Origin: an uncultured Prevotella sp.
Lineage (GTDB): Bacteria; Bacteroidota; Bacteroidia; Bacteroidales; Bacteroidaceae
Assembly (NCBI RefSeq): GCF_937863835.1
Contig: NZ_CALMHT010000020.1
Location: forward strand, 1-64,000
DNA length: 64,000 nt
Reading direction: 5' to 3'
The translations under genes were made by a program, and so were the position numbers. Shown in pieces: positions 54,717 through 64,000 of the stretch. How positions within the stretch are numbered: position 1 is the stretch's first letter; the number at the start of each line of letters is the position of its first letter. A model generated the notes under the pieces. That model ran no database searches. It saw nothing but the letters and a program-made list of their open reading frames with translations, and had not been told where the DNA came from.

Positions 54717-55329
54717 AATCCTTCTGTTGCGAGAAGATACATCCGCAATAGTTCTGCCTGTACAGGTTGTAGTCTTTTGACAACTGTATCGAACGCAGGA
54801 ATCCGCCGCGTTTCTTGAAGTCAGACGGCAAGAAACGCACACCGTATTTCCCGGCTATTTCCTCTCCTATCCCATTGATCACGTCCGAACGTTTCAGCGG
54901 ACTGATCGTCAGTGTGGTGGTGAAATAATCACATCCTCTTTCCTTGGCTATCATCGCCGCATGTTCCAGCCGCAACCTGTAGCATGCCCTGCAGCGTTCG
55001 CCGCCTTCGGGTGCCTTCTCCAGTCCCTTGGCTATCTCGTAGAAGTCGCGCGGATTATAATCCCCTTCCACCAGCGATATGGGATGCGTGGCAGGCAGTT
55101 CACGGATCAGTCTTTCTATCTCCACTACCCGCTTGTGATATTCCTCTTCCGGATAGATATTGGGATTGTAGTAGTAGACCGTCACGTTGAAATACTGCGA
55201 GAGATACTCGAGCGTATAACTGCTGCACGGGGCACAGCAACTGTGCAACAATACTGTCGGCACAATTCCCGCTTCCGTATCATCCTTGATGATCCCGTCC
55301 AGTTCCAGTTGAAAGTTACGGTTTACCAT
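54706..55329 (-). CDS. queH: epoxyqueuosine reductase QueH
   Basis: Last step of queuosine tRNA modification, the QueG-independent version (former DUF208). 207 residues with HSCCAPCSSY, the Cys pair RCRACYRLRLE, and NYCGCIFS; the cysteines coordinate an iron-sulfur cluster and a metal. It starts 3 bases after the ade stop, in the same direction. Confidence 0.93.
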   Translation of the reverse strand: MVNRNFQLELDGIIKDDTEAGIVPTVLLHSCCAPCSSYTLEYLSQYFNVTVYYYNPNIYPEEEYHKRVVEIERLIRELPATHPISLVEGDYNPRDFYEIAKGLEKAPEGGERCRACYRLRLEHAAMIAKERGCDYFTTTLTISPLKRSDVINGIGEEIAGKYGVRFLPSDFKKRGGFLRSIQLSKDYNLYRQNYCGCIFSQQKDSIT

Positions 55330-55332
55330 TCT

Positions 55333-56982
55333 TTATCTGATAAATTCCCCTTTCATCGTATCATACAGTCCCGTATCGAGCAACCTGAGTGTCGGAATCA
55401 CCGGCAGCGCCAGGAATGATAAAGTAGTGAAAGCGTCTATATTCTTGTTGACATCCATACTGGCAGCCATACGGTTGAGTCGTTCAATGTTCCTCGCTGT
55501 CGTGTCCGCGTCAGCCACCGACATCAGTCCGTAGGCCGTCAACGGCAGTTCACCGACCACCTTTCCCCACGATGCGATGACATATCCGCCTCCTATCTCC
55601 CTGAGTCGGTTGCAGGCCAGCGCCATATCCTCCGGGTTCTCACCTGCACACACCACATTATGCGAGTCGTGCGACACACTCGTGGCTATCGCTCCGCCTT
55701 TGATACCGTAACCTTTCAACAGGCATACCGAGATATTGCCGTTCTTGCCATACCGCTCAATCGTGGCCAACAGGGATAGATTTTTCCATTCACCCGGTTG
55801 CAGATCAATCCTGTTCGTGATAATCTGTTCGTCAACCAGTTCGATGGCGACATTCTTCAACTGCTCCGGCAGGGCGAAATCGGATGCTTTCAGCACCTTA
55901 TATTTCACCGTATTTTCGAATGGGATCGTAGGGCGATACACCTCTACGTTCCTGTTCAGAAGACGCATATCCTGAGCCACCAACAGTCCGTCCTTGATGA
56001 CATATCTCACATCCTGTCCCGCATCATCGGTCACGACGATGTCGGCTATATAGTTCTCCTTGATGTTTCCGCGGTTTTTCAGGCGATAAAAGCGGCAAGG
56101 GTTATACGATGCCATACCCGCCACTTCGCCCCAACTGAATCCCAGTCTTCGGGCCATCTCCACGATATAGGATATATGTCCCTCCTCCTGTATCGTAGCC
56201 AGATGCTTGTCGTCGGTACAGAAAGCGAATCGGGATACATCCAGCGCATTCTCCTTCACACACCTCAGCAGTTCACGGGCGTTACGGGCGGCACTTCCCT
56301 CACGTATATATATATTCATCCCCTTGCGGTAGCGTTCCATCATCAGATGGGCGTCACTGCACTCGTGATCATCGTTTACACCGGCTTTGACGTACGCGTC
56401 CAACAGTTCCTCGGGCATTCCCGCCGTATGACCGTCTATCGTCTTATCCTTGAACAGTTTGATCTTATCCATGATTTCAGGGTTGCCGGCAGCCACATCG
56501 AAGTAGCACATCACCTCTCCCAGTCCCACGATATCGTCACGGTCTACGAACGGTTTCATGTCACTGGCAAGGAATTTCCCCGCCCCGTTGGTATCCAGAG
56601 GAGTGGCGGGCACACTCGACGGCACCACCGTAAACACATCAACCTGTGATTTCTTGGCCTCGTCGAGAAATTCGTTCAGTCCTTCTGCCCCCTTCACGTT
56701 GACCACCTCGTGCGGGTCGGCTATCACCGCCGTTGTACCGAAAGGCAGTACGCATACACCGAAAGCGTGCGGCAGTACCATACTCGATTCGATATGCACA
56801 TGCGAATCTATATAACCGGCTGTGACGATCAGTCCTGTGCAGTCGATCACCTGGTTGTCACCCTCTTCGATGTTCTCCCCTATACAGGTTATCACACCGT
56901 CACTGATCAGTACATCCGACTGGTAGGTGGTTCTGGTCTCACCGTCTGCCACCGTTCCGTGTTTCAGCAAAATCCCACTCAT
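55333..56982 (-). CDS. ade: adenine deaminase
   Basis: Converts adenine to hypoxanthine in purine salvage. 549 residues of the amidohydrolase superfamily: metal motif GYIDSHVHIESSM, TAVIADPHEVVNV, DGHTAGM, and C-terminal SHDSHNVVCAGEN. An in-frame start exists at 57072, but it would run into the S41 protease gene; the ATG at 56982 leaves an 11-base gap. Confidence 0.93.
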   Translation of the reverse strand: MSGILLKHGTVADGETRTTYQSDVLISDGVITCIGENIEEGDNQVIDCTGLIVTAGYIDSHVHIESSMVLPHAFGVCVLPFGTTAVIADPHEVVNVKGAEGLNEFLDEAKKSQVDVFTVVPSSVPATPLDTNGAGKFLASDMKPFVDRDDIVGLGEVMCYFDVAAGNPEIMDKIKLFKDKTIDGHTAGMPEELLDAYVKAGVNDDHECSDAHLMMERYRKGMNIYIREGSAARNARELLRCVKENALDVSRFAFCTDDKHLATIQEEGHISYIVEMARRLGFSWGEVAGMASYNPCRFYRLKNRGNIKENYIADIVVTDDAGQDVRYVIKDGLLVAQDMRLLNRNVEVYRPTIPFENTVKYKVLKASDFALPEQLKNVAIELVDEQIITNRIDLQPGEWKNLSLLATIERYGKNGNISVCLLKGYGIKGGAIATSVSHDSHNVVCAGENPEDMALACNRLREIGGGYVIASWGKVVGELPLTAYGLMSVADADTTARNIERLNRMAASMDVNKNIDAFTTLSFLALPVIPTLRLLDTGLYDTMKGEFIR

Positions 56983-56993
56983 CGTATTCTTTT

Positions 56994-58562
56994 TTATTTT
57001 AATAATTCCAGTGCTTTCTTCACCACGTCGTTCTGTTCGTTGGTGATCTCGAAGTATTCGTTCATGTCCCACAGGTCACGCGCCACGAGCGCCTTCAACT
57101 GGTTCTTCAGGACAGGCATCGTCGCTTTCAGTTCGGCATCGTCCGTCGGTTTGATCTTCTGGCGGTCAGCCTCCTTCATAATCTCGTCCACCAACGACTG
57201 CGGCACTTCGTAGTCCGACTTAAACCGGGCGAATGTCTCATATTTCTTTTTCAGGTTCTTACGGTTATTGTCTGTATACTTCAGAATGACATTGAGGATG
57301 ATGCTCTTCGCCGACAACTGACGGTGAAACTTGGTATACTGCATCGTGTCGAGCGGCACGAAGTAGTCGGGCATGATACCGCCGCCGCCATACACCACAC
57401 GGTGCTTGCGGAGGGTGTAATACTTCAGCGAGTCGGCAAAGTGGATACTGTCCTTGCTCGTAAACTCACCCCGCTTGTAACGGTTGTCTATGTCCATCTC
57501 GTAGTCTTTGCTGTCACCTTTGGTATACGGTTTCTGTATACATCTGCCCGAAGGCGTATAATAATGGGCTATCGTCAGACGAATCTCCGAACCGTCCTTG
57601 AAGTCGATCGGTCTCTGCACGAGTCCTTTACCGAACGAACGGCGACCTACCACCATTCCTCTGTCGTTATCCTGCATGGCACCCGTCACGATCTCAGCGG
57701 CTGAAGCCGTAAACTCATTGATGAGCACCACTACCTTACCGTTCTGCATCGACCCCTTGCCGTCGGCACGGTAGTCCATCCTCGGTGTCCTGCGACCCTG
57801 GGTGTAAACGATCAGGTCGCTCTTGGGCAGGAATTCGTTGGCTATCATCACGGCAGCCTGCAGATAACCGCCACCGTTCTCCTGAAGGTCGATGATCAGA
57901 TCCTTCATCCCGTGACGCTTCAGCGTGTCTAGACCCTGCATCACCTCATCATACGTGGTTGCCCCGAAACTCCCGATGCGGATATATCCCACACCCGGCC
58001 GAATCATATACACGGCATCCACCGACTTGACAGGAATCTTGTCGCGGGTCACCATGAAGGTCAACCGGTCTTTGATATCCCGGCGCACGATAGACAGTTT
58101 CGCTTTCGTACCCTTCGGTCCGCGCAGACGGTGCATAATCTCCTCCTTGGCCATCTTCACGCCCGCTATGGCGGTGTCGTTGACAGCCACGATGCGGTCG
58201 CCCGCCAGGATACCCACCTTCTCCGATGGTCCGTTGGTCACGGTCTGTATCACCAGCAACGTGTCCTCTACCATATTAAACTGCACCCCGATGCCGTCGA
58301 AATTGCCTTGGAGCGACTCACTCATCGATTTCATCTCCTTCGGAGTGGAATAAGCAGAGTGCGGATCCAGTTTATCAAGCATACCCACGATGGCATCCTC
58401 CACCAGTTTATTCTCATTGACAGAGTCCACATAGAGCCCTGATATCGCCATTTCAGCGATCTGCAACTTACTCAACGGTGAATCCTGCCCGAAATTGAAG
58501 TGCTGTGCACCTGCCGGGATGATAGAGAGCAGCCATAACGCTGCCGTTATAATTTTCTTCAT
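56994..58562 (-). CDS. S41 family C-terminal processing peptidase
   Basis: 522 residues: signal peptide (LLSIIPAGAQ), PDZ domain (about 80-170, GIGVQFNMVEDTLLVIQ, GILAGDRIVAVNDT), catalytic domain with Ser in NEFTASAAEIVTGA and Lys in RSFGKGLVQ. A paralogue of 10648-12333 without the long C-terminal extension. Adjacent to ade and parE in one minus-strand run. Confidence 0.92.
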   Translation of the reverse strand: MKKIITAALWLLSIIPAGAQHFNFGQDSPLSKLQIAEMAISGLYVDSVNENKLVEDAIVGMLDKLDPHSAYSTPKEMKSMSESLQGNFDGIGVQFNMVEDTLLVIQTVTNGPSEKVGILAGDRIVAVNDTAIAGVKMAKEEIMHRLRGPKGTKAKLSIVRRDIKDRLTFMVTRDKIPVKSVDAVYMIRPGVGYIRIGSFGATTYDEVMQGLDTLKRHGMKDLIIDLQENGGGYLQAAVMIANEFLPKSDLIVYTQGRRTPRMDYRADGKGSMQNGKVVVLINEFTASAAEIVTGAMQDNDRGMVVGRRSFGKGLVQRPIDFKDGSEIRLTIAHYYTPSGRCIQKPYTKGDSKDYEMDIDNRYKRGEFTSKDSIHFADSLKYYTLRKHRVVYGGGGIMPDYFVPLDTMQYTKFHRQLSAKSIILNVILKYTDNNRKNLKKKYETFARFKSDYEVPQSLVDEIMKEADRQKIKPTDDAELKATMPVLKNQLKALVARDLWDMNEYFEITNEQNDVVKKALELLK

Positions 58563-58571
58563 ATTATCTGT

Positions 58572-60542
58572 TTAACTAGCTATTTCTTCTTCCTCATCCG
58601 GTATATCCTCTTCGATTACCAGATTGTCTATAATAAAGTTCTGCCTTTCCATCGTATTCTTGCCCATATAGTATTCGAGCAGTTTCTGTACCTGGTCGGT
58701 CTTATGCAGTGTCACCTGTTCCAGACGCATATCCGGACCGATGAAATGGACGAATTCGTCAGGCGATATCTCTCCCAACCCTTTGAATCGGGTGATTTCC
58801 GGATCTGTGCCGAGGTCATTGATGGCCTTGACACGTTCCTCTTCACTGTAACAGTAGCGGGTGATGAAATCACTCTTCTTGTCCGCCTTCGACAGTCGCG
58901 CGTCGGCATCGGCTATCACCTGTTTGTTCCTGATCTTGGTACGCTTGTTCCTGACACGGAACAGCGGAGTCTGCAACACATACACATGACCCTTCTTGAT
59001 CAGTTCGGGGAAGAACTGCAGGAAGAAAGTGATGATCAGCAGACGGATATGCATCCCGTCCACATCGGCATCGGTGGCCACGATCACCTTGTTGTAGCGC
59101 AACGTGTCCAGTCCGTCCTCTATATCCAGGGCCGACTGCAACAGGTTAAACTCCTCATTCTCGTACACCACCTTCTTGGTCAGTCCGAACGAGTTGAGCG
59201 GTTTACCGCGCAACGAGAACACAGCCTGTGTCGTCACATCCCTGCTCTTCGTGATACTGCCGCTGGCAGAGTCTCCCTCGGTGATAAAGATGCAACTGTC
59301 CTCCTTCCTGTCGTTCTTCACGTCACTGAAGTGGATACGGCAGTCACGCAGTTTACGGTTATGCAGGTTCGCCTTCTTCGCCCTCTCTCGCGCCAGTTTG
59401 GTAACCCCCGCCATCGCCTTGCGTTCCTTCTCGCTCTCCTGTATCTTGTTGAGCAGCACCTCGGCGGTGTCAGCCTCCTTGTGCAGATAGTTGTCCACCT
59501 CCGTCTTGATGAAGTCGCCCACATACTTGTTGATGCTTACCCCGTCGGGACTCATCGTCAGCGACCCCAGTTTTATCTTTGTCTGACTCTCGAACATCGG
59601 TTCCTCCACGTTCACCGCGATGGCTGCCACCAGTCCGTTACGGATATCGGTGTATTCGAGGTTTTTGTTATAGAATTCCTTGATTGTGCGAGCTATATGT
59701 TCCTTGAAGGCACTCTGGTGGGTACCCCCCTGTGTGGTATGCTGTCCGTTGACGAACGAATGATACTCCTCGCCATACTGGTTGGTATGGGTGAAGGCTA
59801 TCTCTATATCCTCCCCCTTGATATGGATGATCGGGTAGATTCCGTCGTTGGTCATCGTGTCGTTGAGCAAGTCCTCCAGTCCGTTGCGGCTCTGTATCCT
59901 TCTGCCGTTGTACATGATGATCAGTCCGGCGTTCAGGTAAGTATAGTTGCGCAGCATCGTCTCCACGATATCATCATGGAAAGTATAGTTGAGAAACATC
60001 GTATTGTCCGGCTCGAAGAAGATATAAGTACCCGTTTCATCGGCAGAATCCTCCGTCCGGTCGTTCGCCATGATACCTCTTTCGAACGATACCGAGCGCA
60101 CCTTGCCGTCACGGTACGAGCGCACCTCGAAGCGCGAACTCAGTGCGTTGACCGCTTTCACGCCCACGCCGTTCAGTCCCACACTCTTCTTGAAAGCCTT
60201 CGAGTCATATTTACCGCCCGTATTGAGCACACTCACCGCGTCTATCAGTTTACCCTGCGGTATCCCTCGTCCGTAGTCGCGCACGCTCACCCGCAGGTTC
60301 TCGTCGATGTCCACCTCTATCCGTTTGCCGGCGTTCATCTTAAACTCGTCTATCGAGTTGTCTATCACCTCCTTGAGCAGCACATAGATACCATCCTCGG
60401 GCAGAGCGCCGTCGCCCAGTCTACCGATATACATACCCGGACGGGTACGCACATGTTCCATATCCGACAGATGGCGTATATTATCATCCGTATACGCCGT
60501 CTGCGGTTCCAGATCCTCGTTTTTGATTTCGTTCTCCTCCAT
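58572..60542 (-). CDS. parE: DNA topoisomerase IV subunit B
   Basis: Type IIA topoisomerase ATPase subunit. 656 residues: GHKL ATPase ([30 protein letters not shown]), transducer, Toprim ([25 protein letters not shown]). Shorter than GyrB and with the ParE-like YIGRLGDG start; a gyrB-like role cannot be fully excluded. The partner subunit gene is not in the window. Confidence 0.9.
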   Translation of the reverse strand: MEENEIKNEDLEPQTAYTDDNIRHLSDMEHVRTRPGMYIGRLGDGALPEDGIYVLLKEVIDNSIDEFKMNAGKRIEVDIDENLRVSVRDYGRGIPQGKLIDAVSVLNTGGKYDSKAFKKSVGLNGVGVKAVNALSSRFEVRSYRDGKVRSVSFERGIMANDRTEDSADETGTYIFFEPDNTMFLNYTFHDDIVETMLRNYTYLNAGLIIMYNGRRIQSRNGLEDLLNDTMTNDGIYPIIHIKGEDIEIAFTHTNQYGEEYHSFVNGQHTTQGGTHQSAFKEHIARTIKEFYNKNLEYTDIRNGLVAAIAVNVEEPMFESQTKIKLGSLTMSPDGVSINKYVGDFIKTEVDNYLHKEADTAEVLLNKIQESEKERKAMAGVTKLARERAKKANLHNRKLRDCRIHFSDVKNDRKEDSCIFITEGDSASGSITKSRDVTTQAVFSLRGKPLNSFGLTKKVVYENEEFNLLQSALDIEDGLDTLRYNKVIVATDADVDGMHIRLLIITFFLQFFPELIKKGHVYVLQTPLFRVRNKRTKIRNKQVIADADARLSKADKKSDFITRYCYSEEERVKAINDLGTDPEITRFKGLGEISPDEFVHFIGPDMRLEQVTLHKTDQVQKLLEYYMGKNTMERQNFIIDNLVIEEDIPDEEEEIAS

Positions 60543-60563
60543 TCTTCCGAACTCCCTTTTATG

Positions 60564-61715
60564 TTAGTCTTTCAATGATTTCCTGTAACAGCGGCGGCGC
60601 TTATGGTTCACCGTGTCCACATACTGCCATTGGCTCTGTACGTTCTCGTTGGTCTCCATCTCCACCTGACTCTCGCCCCATTTCCATCCGTAAGCCTGGT
60701 ACCGCGGTATCAGGTCGGCGAATAGCAGCGCGTTGGCACCTTTCACCCTGTATTCGGGAAGCACACCCATCAGCAGCAGGTCCACGCCCTCCGTCTTATG
60801 CCATTTCAGTGCCCTGACCACATGCCACCATCCGAAGGGAGCCAACCGTCCCCGGCGGCATTTCTGCAGCGCCTTCGAGAGCGACGGTATCGTGATACCC
60901 AGACCCACCAGTTTCTTGTCGGCGTTCCAGTCTTCCACCAGCGTCACGATATTCAGGTCAGCCATCGGGAAGTACATCTTCACATATTGGTCTATCTGCC
61001 TGTCAGTCAGTTCCGAGTAACCGTAGAGATCCTTGAAGGTAGCGTTGATCACCTCGAATATCTTCCTGCCATATCCCCCCTCGAAGACATCCTTCCGGGT
61101 CAGTTTCTTGACATGCAGGTTATATCGTTTCTCTATCATGGCGGCTATCTTGGTATATTTCTCAGGCACCTCCTCGGGTACGAACAGTTTATATTCCACA
61201 TAGTCGTTGTCCTTCTCATAACCGCCCAGTTTTTCTATATGCTCCGGGTAGTACGGATAGTTGTATATCGTAGCCATCGTCCCCAGTTGGTCGAAACCCC
61301 AGGTCAGCATCCCCTCCGGGTCCATGTCGGTGAATCCCAGCGGACCCACCACCTCTTCCATGCCCTTCGAGCGTCCGAAGTTCTCCACCGCACCGAGCAG
61401 TGCCTTCGACACCTCGATATCGTCGATGAAGTCTATCCATCCGAACCTTACACTTTTCCTGCCCCATTTCTCGTTTGCCTTGTTGTTGATGATTGCTGCC
61501 ACGCGGCCCACGATCTTCCCCTCCCGGTAAGCCAGGTAATATTCAGCCTCGCAGAAGTCGAACGCCGCGTTCTTGTCCTTGCTCAGTGTGTTCATATCAT
61601 CACTGAACAGGTTGGGCACGTCATATTCGTTCCCCTCATAGAGGTCATAATGGAAGTCTATAAACTGGCGCAAGTCTTTCTTGTCAACTACTCTCTTGAT
61701 TGTAATAGATGCCAT
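60564..61715 (-). CDS. GNAT-like protein of unknown function
   Basis: 383 residues resembling the Bacteroidota GNAT-like family with a N-terminal region (RQFIDFHYDLYEGNEYDVPNLF), GRVAAIINNKANEKWG, and LLLMGVLPEYRVKGANALLFADLI. No characterised relative that I can name; substrate unknown. It lies 21 bases upstream of parE in the same direction. Confidence 0.75.
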   Translation of the reverse strand: MASITIKRVVDKKDLRQFIDFHYDLYEGNEYDVPNLFSDDMNTLSKDKNAAFDFCEAEYYLAYREGKIVGRVAAIINNKANEKWGRKSVRFGWIDFIDDIEVSKALLGAVENFGRSKGMEEVVGPLGFTDMDPEGMLTWGFDQLGTMATIYNYPYYPEHIEKLGGYEKDNDYVEYKLFVPEEVPEKYTKIAAMIEKRYNLHVKKLTRKDVFEGGYGRKIFEVINATFKDLYGYSELTDRQIDQYVKMYFPMADLNIVTLVEDWNADKKLVGLGITIPSLSKALQKCRRGRLAPFGWWHVVRALKWHKTEGVDLLLMGVLPEYRVKGANALLFADLIPRYQAYGWKWGESQVEMETNENVQSQWQYVDTVNHKRRRCYRKSLKD

Positions 61716-61845
61716 GATATCTTATTTTTATTGTTTGCTTGAATTGTGGTAAAATTTGCTTTAACATGCAAAAGTAAAGAAAAAAGAGCAGATATCAAAA
61801 TAAAAGAATATTTTTCCTCGATTATACGATATTTCGTACACTCAT

Positions 61846-63033
61846 TCATACTTTCCGGCATATCAGCAACAGATGTTCCCTGTCGCCCCTCGTCGTCGCG
61901 AATACATACCAGTCGCCCCCTTCTTTCAGTTTCAGTCTCTTGCGCAGAGCGTCCACCGTCATGGGAAAGTTTCTCACCGTGATGTTCGCCCGGTCCATCC
62001 CCGTCAGGTTCTCTTTCAGTTCCCTCTTGTTCAGGGTCGATATCCTGTCTATGGCAAACCGTCGTCCGGGGAAGTCGGCTATGTCGCTGTCGGCGACGAA
62101 CAGATGACTGTTACGGCCTATCGCCCTCACCCCGTAGCGCTGTTCCACCACATCGAAGCATCCCGCCTTCATGATCGAGGCGTTGGGTTCGAACACGAAT
62201 GCCGCCCCCTCCATATCGGTGTCGCCCGCCATGTCCGCCGTCCCGGTCCAGGTATAGTCGGTCACGTCGTCATTGTTCACGCAGTAGATATGCAGCGGTT
62301 CGGTCAGATTCCGGTCCAGCACCAGCAGCAGTTCCTTACATTCGTTGTCCACCGCCACGATATGCAGTTCCTTCACGCACCTGCCGTCCCTGTCCATGTC
62401 GTCCACCGCCTTGTGCCAGTCGAGCATCGGCGACAGTTTCACCATCACCCGCCGTCCCCGGTCGAGCAGTGTCCCCTTCATCGCCAGCACGTCGGGTGTG
62501 CAGTCGGATATCGCCACCACCCTGCCCCCGTTGGCATCCCTTCGGGCGGGGTCGATGAATATCATGTCCGCCGGTGCCATCGTCGTCAGATAGTCGGCAC
62601 CGTCGGCGCATACCACGGTCGTCGGTCCGCTGCCCAGCAATGTGAAGTTGTGAGCCGCGATGTCGCAGAGCGTCTGTTGCCGTTCCACGTACACCGTCTC
62701 CGCAAATTCCCGTCCCATCCAGGCGCAGTCCACCCCGAATCCCCCTGTCAGGTCCACCAGCCGTCCGCCGTGTCCCCCGGTCAGTCTCCGAGCCACACGC
62801 GCCTTGTATGTCGCCGTCTGTTCCGACGAGCACTGTTCCATCGACAGATGCACCGGATAGCGTATCCCGTCCGTCGCCGCCCATGTAGGCAGTTTCAGTC
62901 GGGCCCGTTGCCGTCCGTCTATCTGAGCCAGGGCGGTCGTCATGTCCACATCAGGATATTTCGCCGCCGAGAGCGCCAGTTGTCGGATGTCGTCGTCCGC
63001 ATGATCCAGGATAAATCTGTCTGTCGTCGTCAT
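61846..63033 (-). CDS. class I SAM-dependent methyltransferase with THUMP-like domain
   Basis: 395 residues. The SAM-binding motif VDLTGGFGVDCAWMG lies near residue 92, and FIDPARR near 170 resembles the (D/N)PPY-type site of RNA/DNA methyltransferases. The C-terminal THUMP-like domain (about 320-395, ending LLLICRKV) suggests an RNA substrate. It is GC-rich compared with the rest of the window. Gene starts 5 bases after the peptidase stop. Confidence 0.82.
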   Translation of the reverse strand: MTTTDRFILDHADDDIRQLALSAAKYPDVDMTTALAQIDGRQRARLKLPTWAATDGIRYPVHLSMEQCSSEQTATYKARVARRLTGGHGGRLVDLTGGFGVDCAWMGREFAETVYVERQQTLCDIAAHNFTLLGSGPTTVVCADGADYLTTMAPADMIFIDPARRDANGGRVVAISDCTPDVLAMKGTLLDRGRRVMVKLSPMLDWHKAVDDMDRDGRCVKELHIVAVDNECKELLLVLDRNLTEPLHIYCVNNDDVTDYTWTGTADMAGDTDMEGAAFVFEPNASIMKAGCFDVVEQRYGVRAIGRNSHLFVADSDIADFPGRRFAIDRISTLNKRELKENLTGMDRANITVRNFPMTVDALRKRLKLKEGGDWYVFATTRGDREHLLLICRKV

Positions 63034-63038
63034 TGATA

Positions 63039-63683
63039 CTATTTTATCAACTTATAATATTTTCTTGCTTTCGGACGGGAACAGTAGTTGAAGTGCCACC
63101 ACTCGCCTTTCAGCGGTGTGAACCCTCCGTAGCGCATAACCTCGGCGAGCAGTCGTCGGTTGTGCAGCGCCCGTCCCCACACGTACACCCGTCCCATGTG
63201 GTCTATCTTGGTACCCATCGGCAGGGTGTCGCCTTTCAGGTCGCACAGTGTCACGTCCACGGCGAGTCCGTAGTTGTGCAGTCCCCCGCCGTGGGCAGGG
63301 TTGCTCACATACTTCCATTTGCGGGTGTTCTTCACCTTGTTCCACATCGTCTGTTGTATCCCTATCGGCCGAGCCGCGTCGTACACCTTCAGACTCAGTT
63401 CCGGGTGCTGCTGTTTCAGTCGTCGCTGCGCCTTCTCCAGTGCTTTGGCGGCGTCGGGGTGCAGGTACGCCTCGCGCAGGTCGCCGTAGAGCACGGTGCC
63501 AGTGAAGTTGTCCGGTCTACTGTACATCAGACTCACGAATATCGACCTGTCCATGGTCTGTACGTTCACGTATCCCCGCTGTTCCAGCCTTTGCGCCGTG
63601 GCGCTCAGATGGTGCTGTGCGGAGAGGGAGAGCGTCGTCCCAGTCAGGAATAAGAATAAGGAGAGATATTTATATTTGTTCAT
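63039..63683 (-). CDS. D-Ala-D-Ala dipeptidase-like M15 metallopeptidase
   Basis: 214 residues with signal peptide (LFLFLTGTTLSLSAQ) and the VanX-type pattern: LKVYDAARPIGIQQTMW, zinc ligands in GLHNYGLAVDVTL and EWWHF. Predicted to cleave D,D-dipeptides or peptidoglycan fragments in the periplasm. In a commensal this is usually a housekeeping peptidase rather than a resistance gene. Confidence 0.9.
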   Translation of the reverse strand: MNKYKYLSLFLFLTGTTLSLSAQHHLSATAQRLEQRGYVNVQTMDRSIFVSLMYSRPDNFTGTVLYGDLREAYLHPDAAKALEKAQRRLKQQHPELSLKVYDAARPIGIQQTMWNKVKNTRKWKYVSNPAHGGGLHNYGLAVDVTLCDLKGDTLPMGTKIDHMGRVYVWGRALHNRRLLAEVMRYGGFTPLKGEWWHFNYCSRPKARKYYKLIK

Positions 63684-63889
63684 TCCGTTTGCTGATTACC
63701 TTTATTTGTTGAGTGCAAACTTACAAATAATTATTGGAATGTGCAAATCGGGAGGGGGAAGGAACCTTGTTGTTCATAAAAGAAACAATATACCGGAGAT
63801 ATAAATCAACATAAAAAATAAATTCCGTATTTTTAAATTTTATGTACGAATTAATGCATTTTTTATGCAAGTTACTGGATTTTTTTATG

Positions 63890-63897
63890 TAATTTTG
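63890..63897 (+). promoter_or_regulatory. -7 box of the 3'-edge small gene
   Basis: TAATTTTG fits TAnnTTTG and lies 18 bases before the ATG at 63916. No clear -33. Confidence 0.45.
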
Positions 63898-63915
63898 CGA
63901 CTCAAAAAATTTAAA

Positions 63916-64000
63916 ATGAAAAAAATGAACTACCGTAAACCGCAAATCAGAGTGATAGAAATCAGTAACGAATGTGAAATCCTGGAAGGAAGTAATAACG
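63916..64000 (+). CDS. start of a small protein cut by the window end
   Basis: ATG at 63916 opens a frame of at least 28 codons (MKKMNYRKPQIRVIEISN start). The N-terminus resembles short Bacteroidota peptides of unknown role that begin with MKKxxYxxPQ and an acidic-hydrophobic segment. The rest lies outside the window. A -7 box lies upstream. Confidence 0.5.
   Translation, partial: MKKMNYRKPQIRVIEISNECEILEGSNN

Noticed and set aside
58704..60578. 624-codon open frame on the plus strand
   Set aside because: It is the exact antisense of parE, whose GHKL and Toprim motifs are unmistakable. The frame has no recognisable domain and arises from codon bias in a GC-rich gene.
61873..63036. 387-codon plus-strand frame
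   Set aside because: Antisense of the THUMP-like methyltransferase gene. It is rich in His, Arg and Pro, which is typical of a shadow frame in GC-rich DNA.

Overview
The window looks like chromosomal DNA of a Bacteroidota bacterium, most likely Prevotella or a close relative. This rests on the protein families: a SusC/SusD pair, an ECF sigma/FecR-like/STN-receptor cassette, DUF4251, DUF2851, DUF4974 and OMP_b-brl_3 proteins, and an S26 signal peptidase pair. It also rests on repeated Bacteroidota-type promoters of the form TTG, about 20 bases, then TAnnTTTG, and on the general lack of Shine-Dalgarno sequences. The species is an inference; no rRNA is present.

Layout. 1-5.5 kb (minus): start of a secreted protein, rnhB and a sufBCDS iron-sulfur assembly operon. 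5.7-10.6 kb (minus): the rimP-nusA-infB translation operon with a terminator-like hairpin in its leader. 10.6-12.6 kb: an S41 protease and tRNA-Asn. 12.7-16.4 kb (minus): ECF sigma factor, FecR-like anti-sigma factor and STN-type outer-membrane barrel. 16.4-17.3 kb: non-coding, with copy A of a ~0.55 kb element. 17.3-20.6 kb (plus): a sensor histidine kinase with a periplasmic solute-binding domain, and a DUF4251 protein. 20.8-26.9 kb (plus): a sulfur operon of cysK, DsrE-like, TusA-like, serine acetyltransferase, a cNBD-containing Family 2 encapsulin shell, a cysteine desulfurase with an extra N-terminal region, and a GNAT protein. 27.0-36.5 kb (minus): an AT-rich block with susC-susD-zinc protease and a TonB receptor/HMA pair. 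36.7-40.2 kb: a protein-thiocarboxylate homocysteine cluster (JAMM protease, E1-like enzyme, ThiS-like carrier, divergent MetY) and a LuxR-type response regulator. 40.2-41.2 kb: non-coding, with copy B of the element in inverted orientation. 41.2-63.7 kb: mostly housekeeping genes (dapB, two S26 proteins, WbqC-like, GH127, dprA, dusB, BASS transporter, ruvB, coaD, ybeY, queH, ade, S41 protease, parE, a methyltransferase, a VanX-like peptidase) with one KilA-N gene that looks foreign.

Sulfur is the main theme. Three systems lie within 40 kb: SUF assembly, a predicted encapsulin compartment for a cysteine desulfurase alongside cysteine synthesis and persulfide-relay genes, and a thiocarboxylate route to homocysteine. 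The last two appear to share regulation. A palindrome, TACCAAA-N2-TTTGGTA, sits directly on the -33 element of the metY and TonB-receptor promoters with identical geometry. A degenerate copy sits in the same register at the cysK promoter, and related half-sites lie upstream of the LuxR regulator gene.

The most interesting non-gene structure is the pair of inverted copies of a ~0.55 kb element (16587-17133 and 40494-41061). They share a 115-bp identical core holding two TTAGGCCTAA palindromes and a 13-bp direct repeat.
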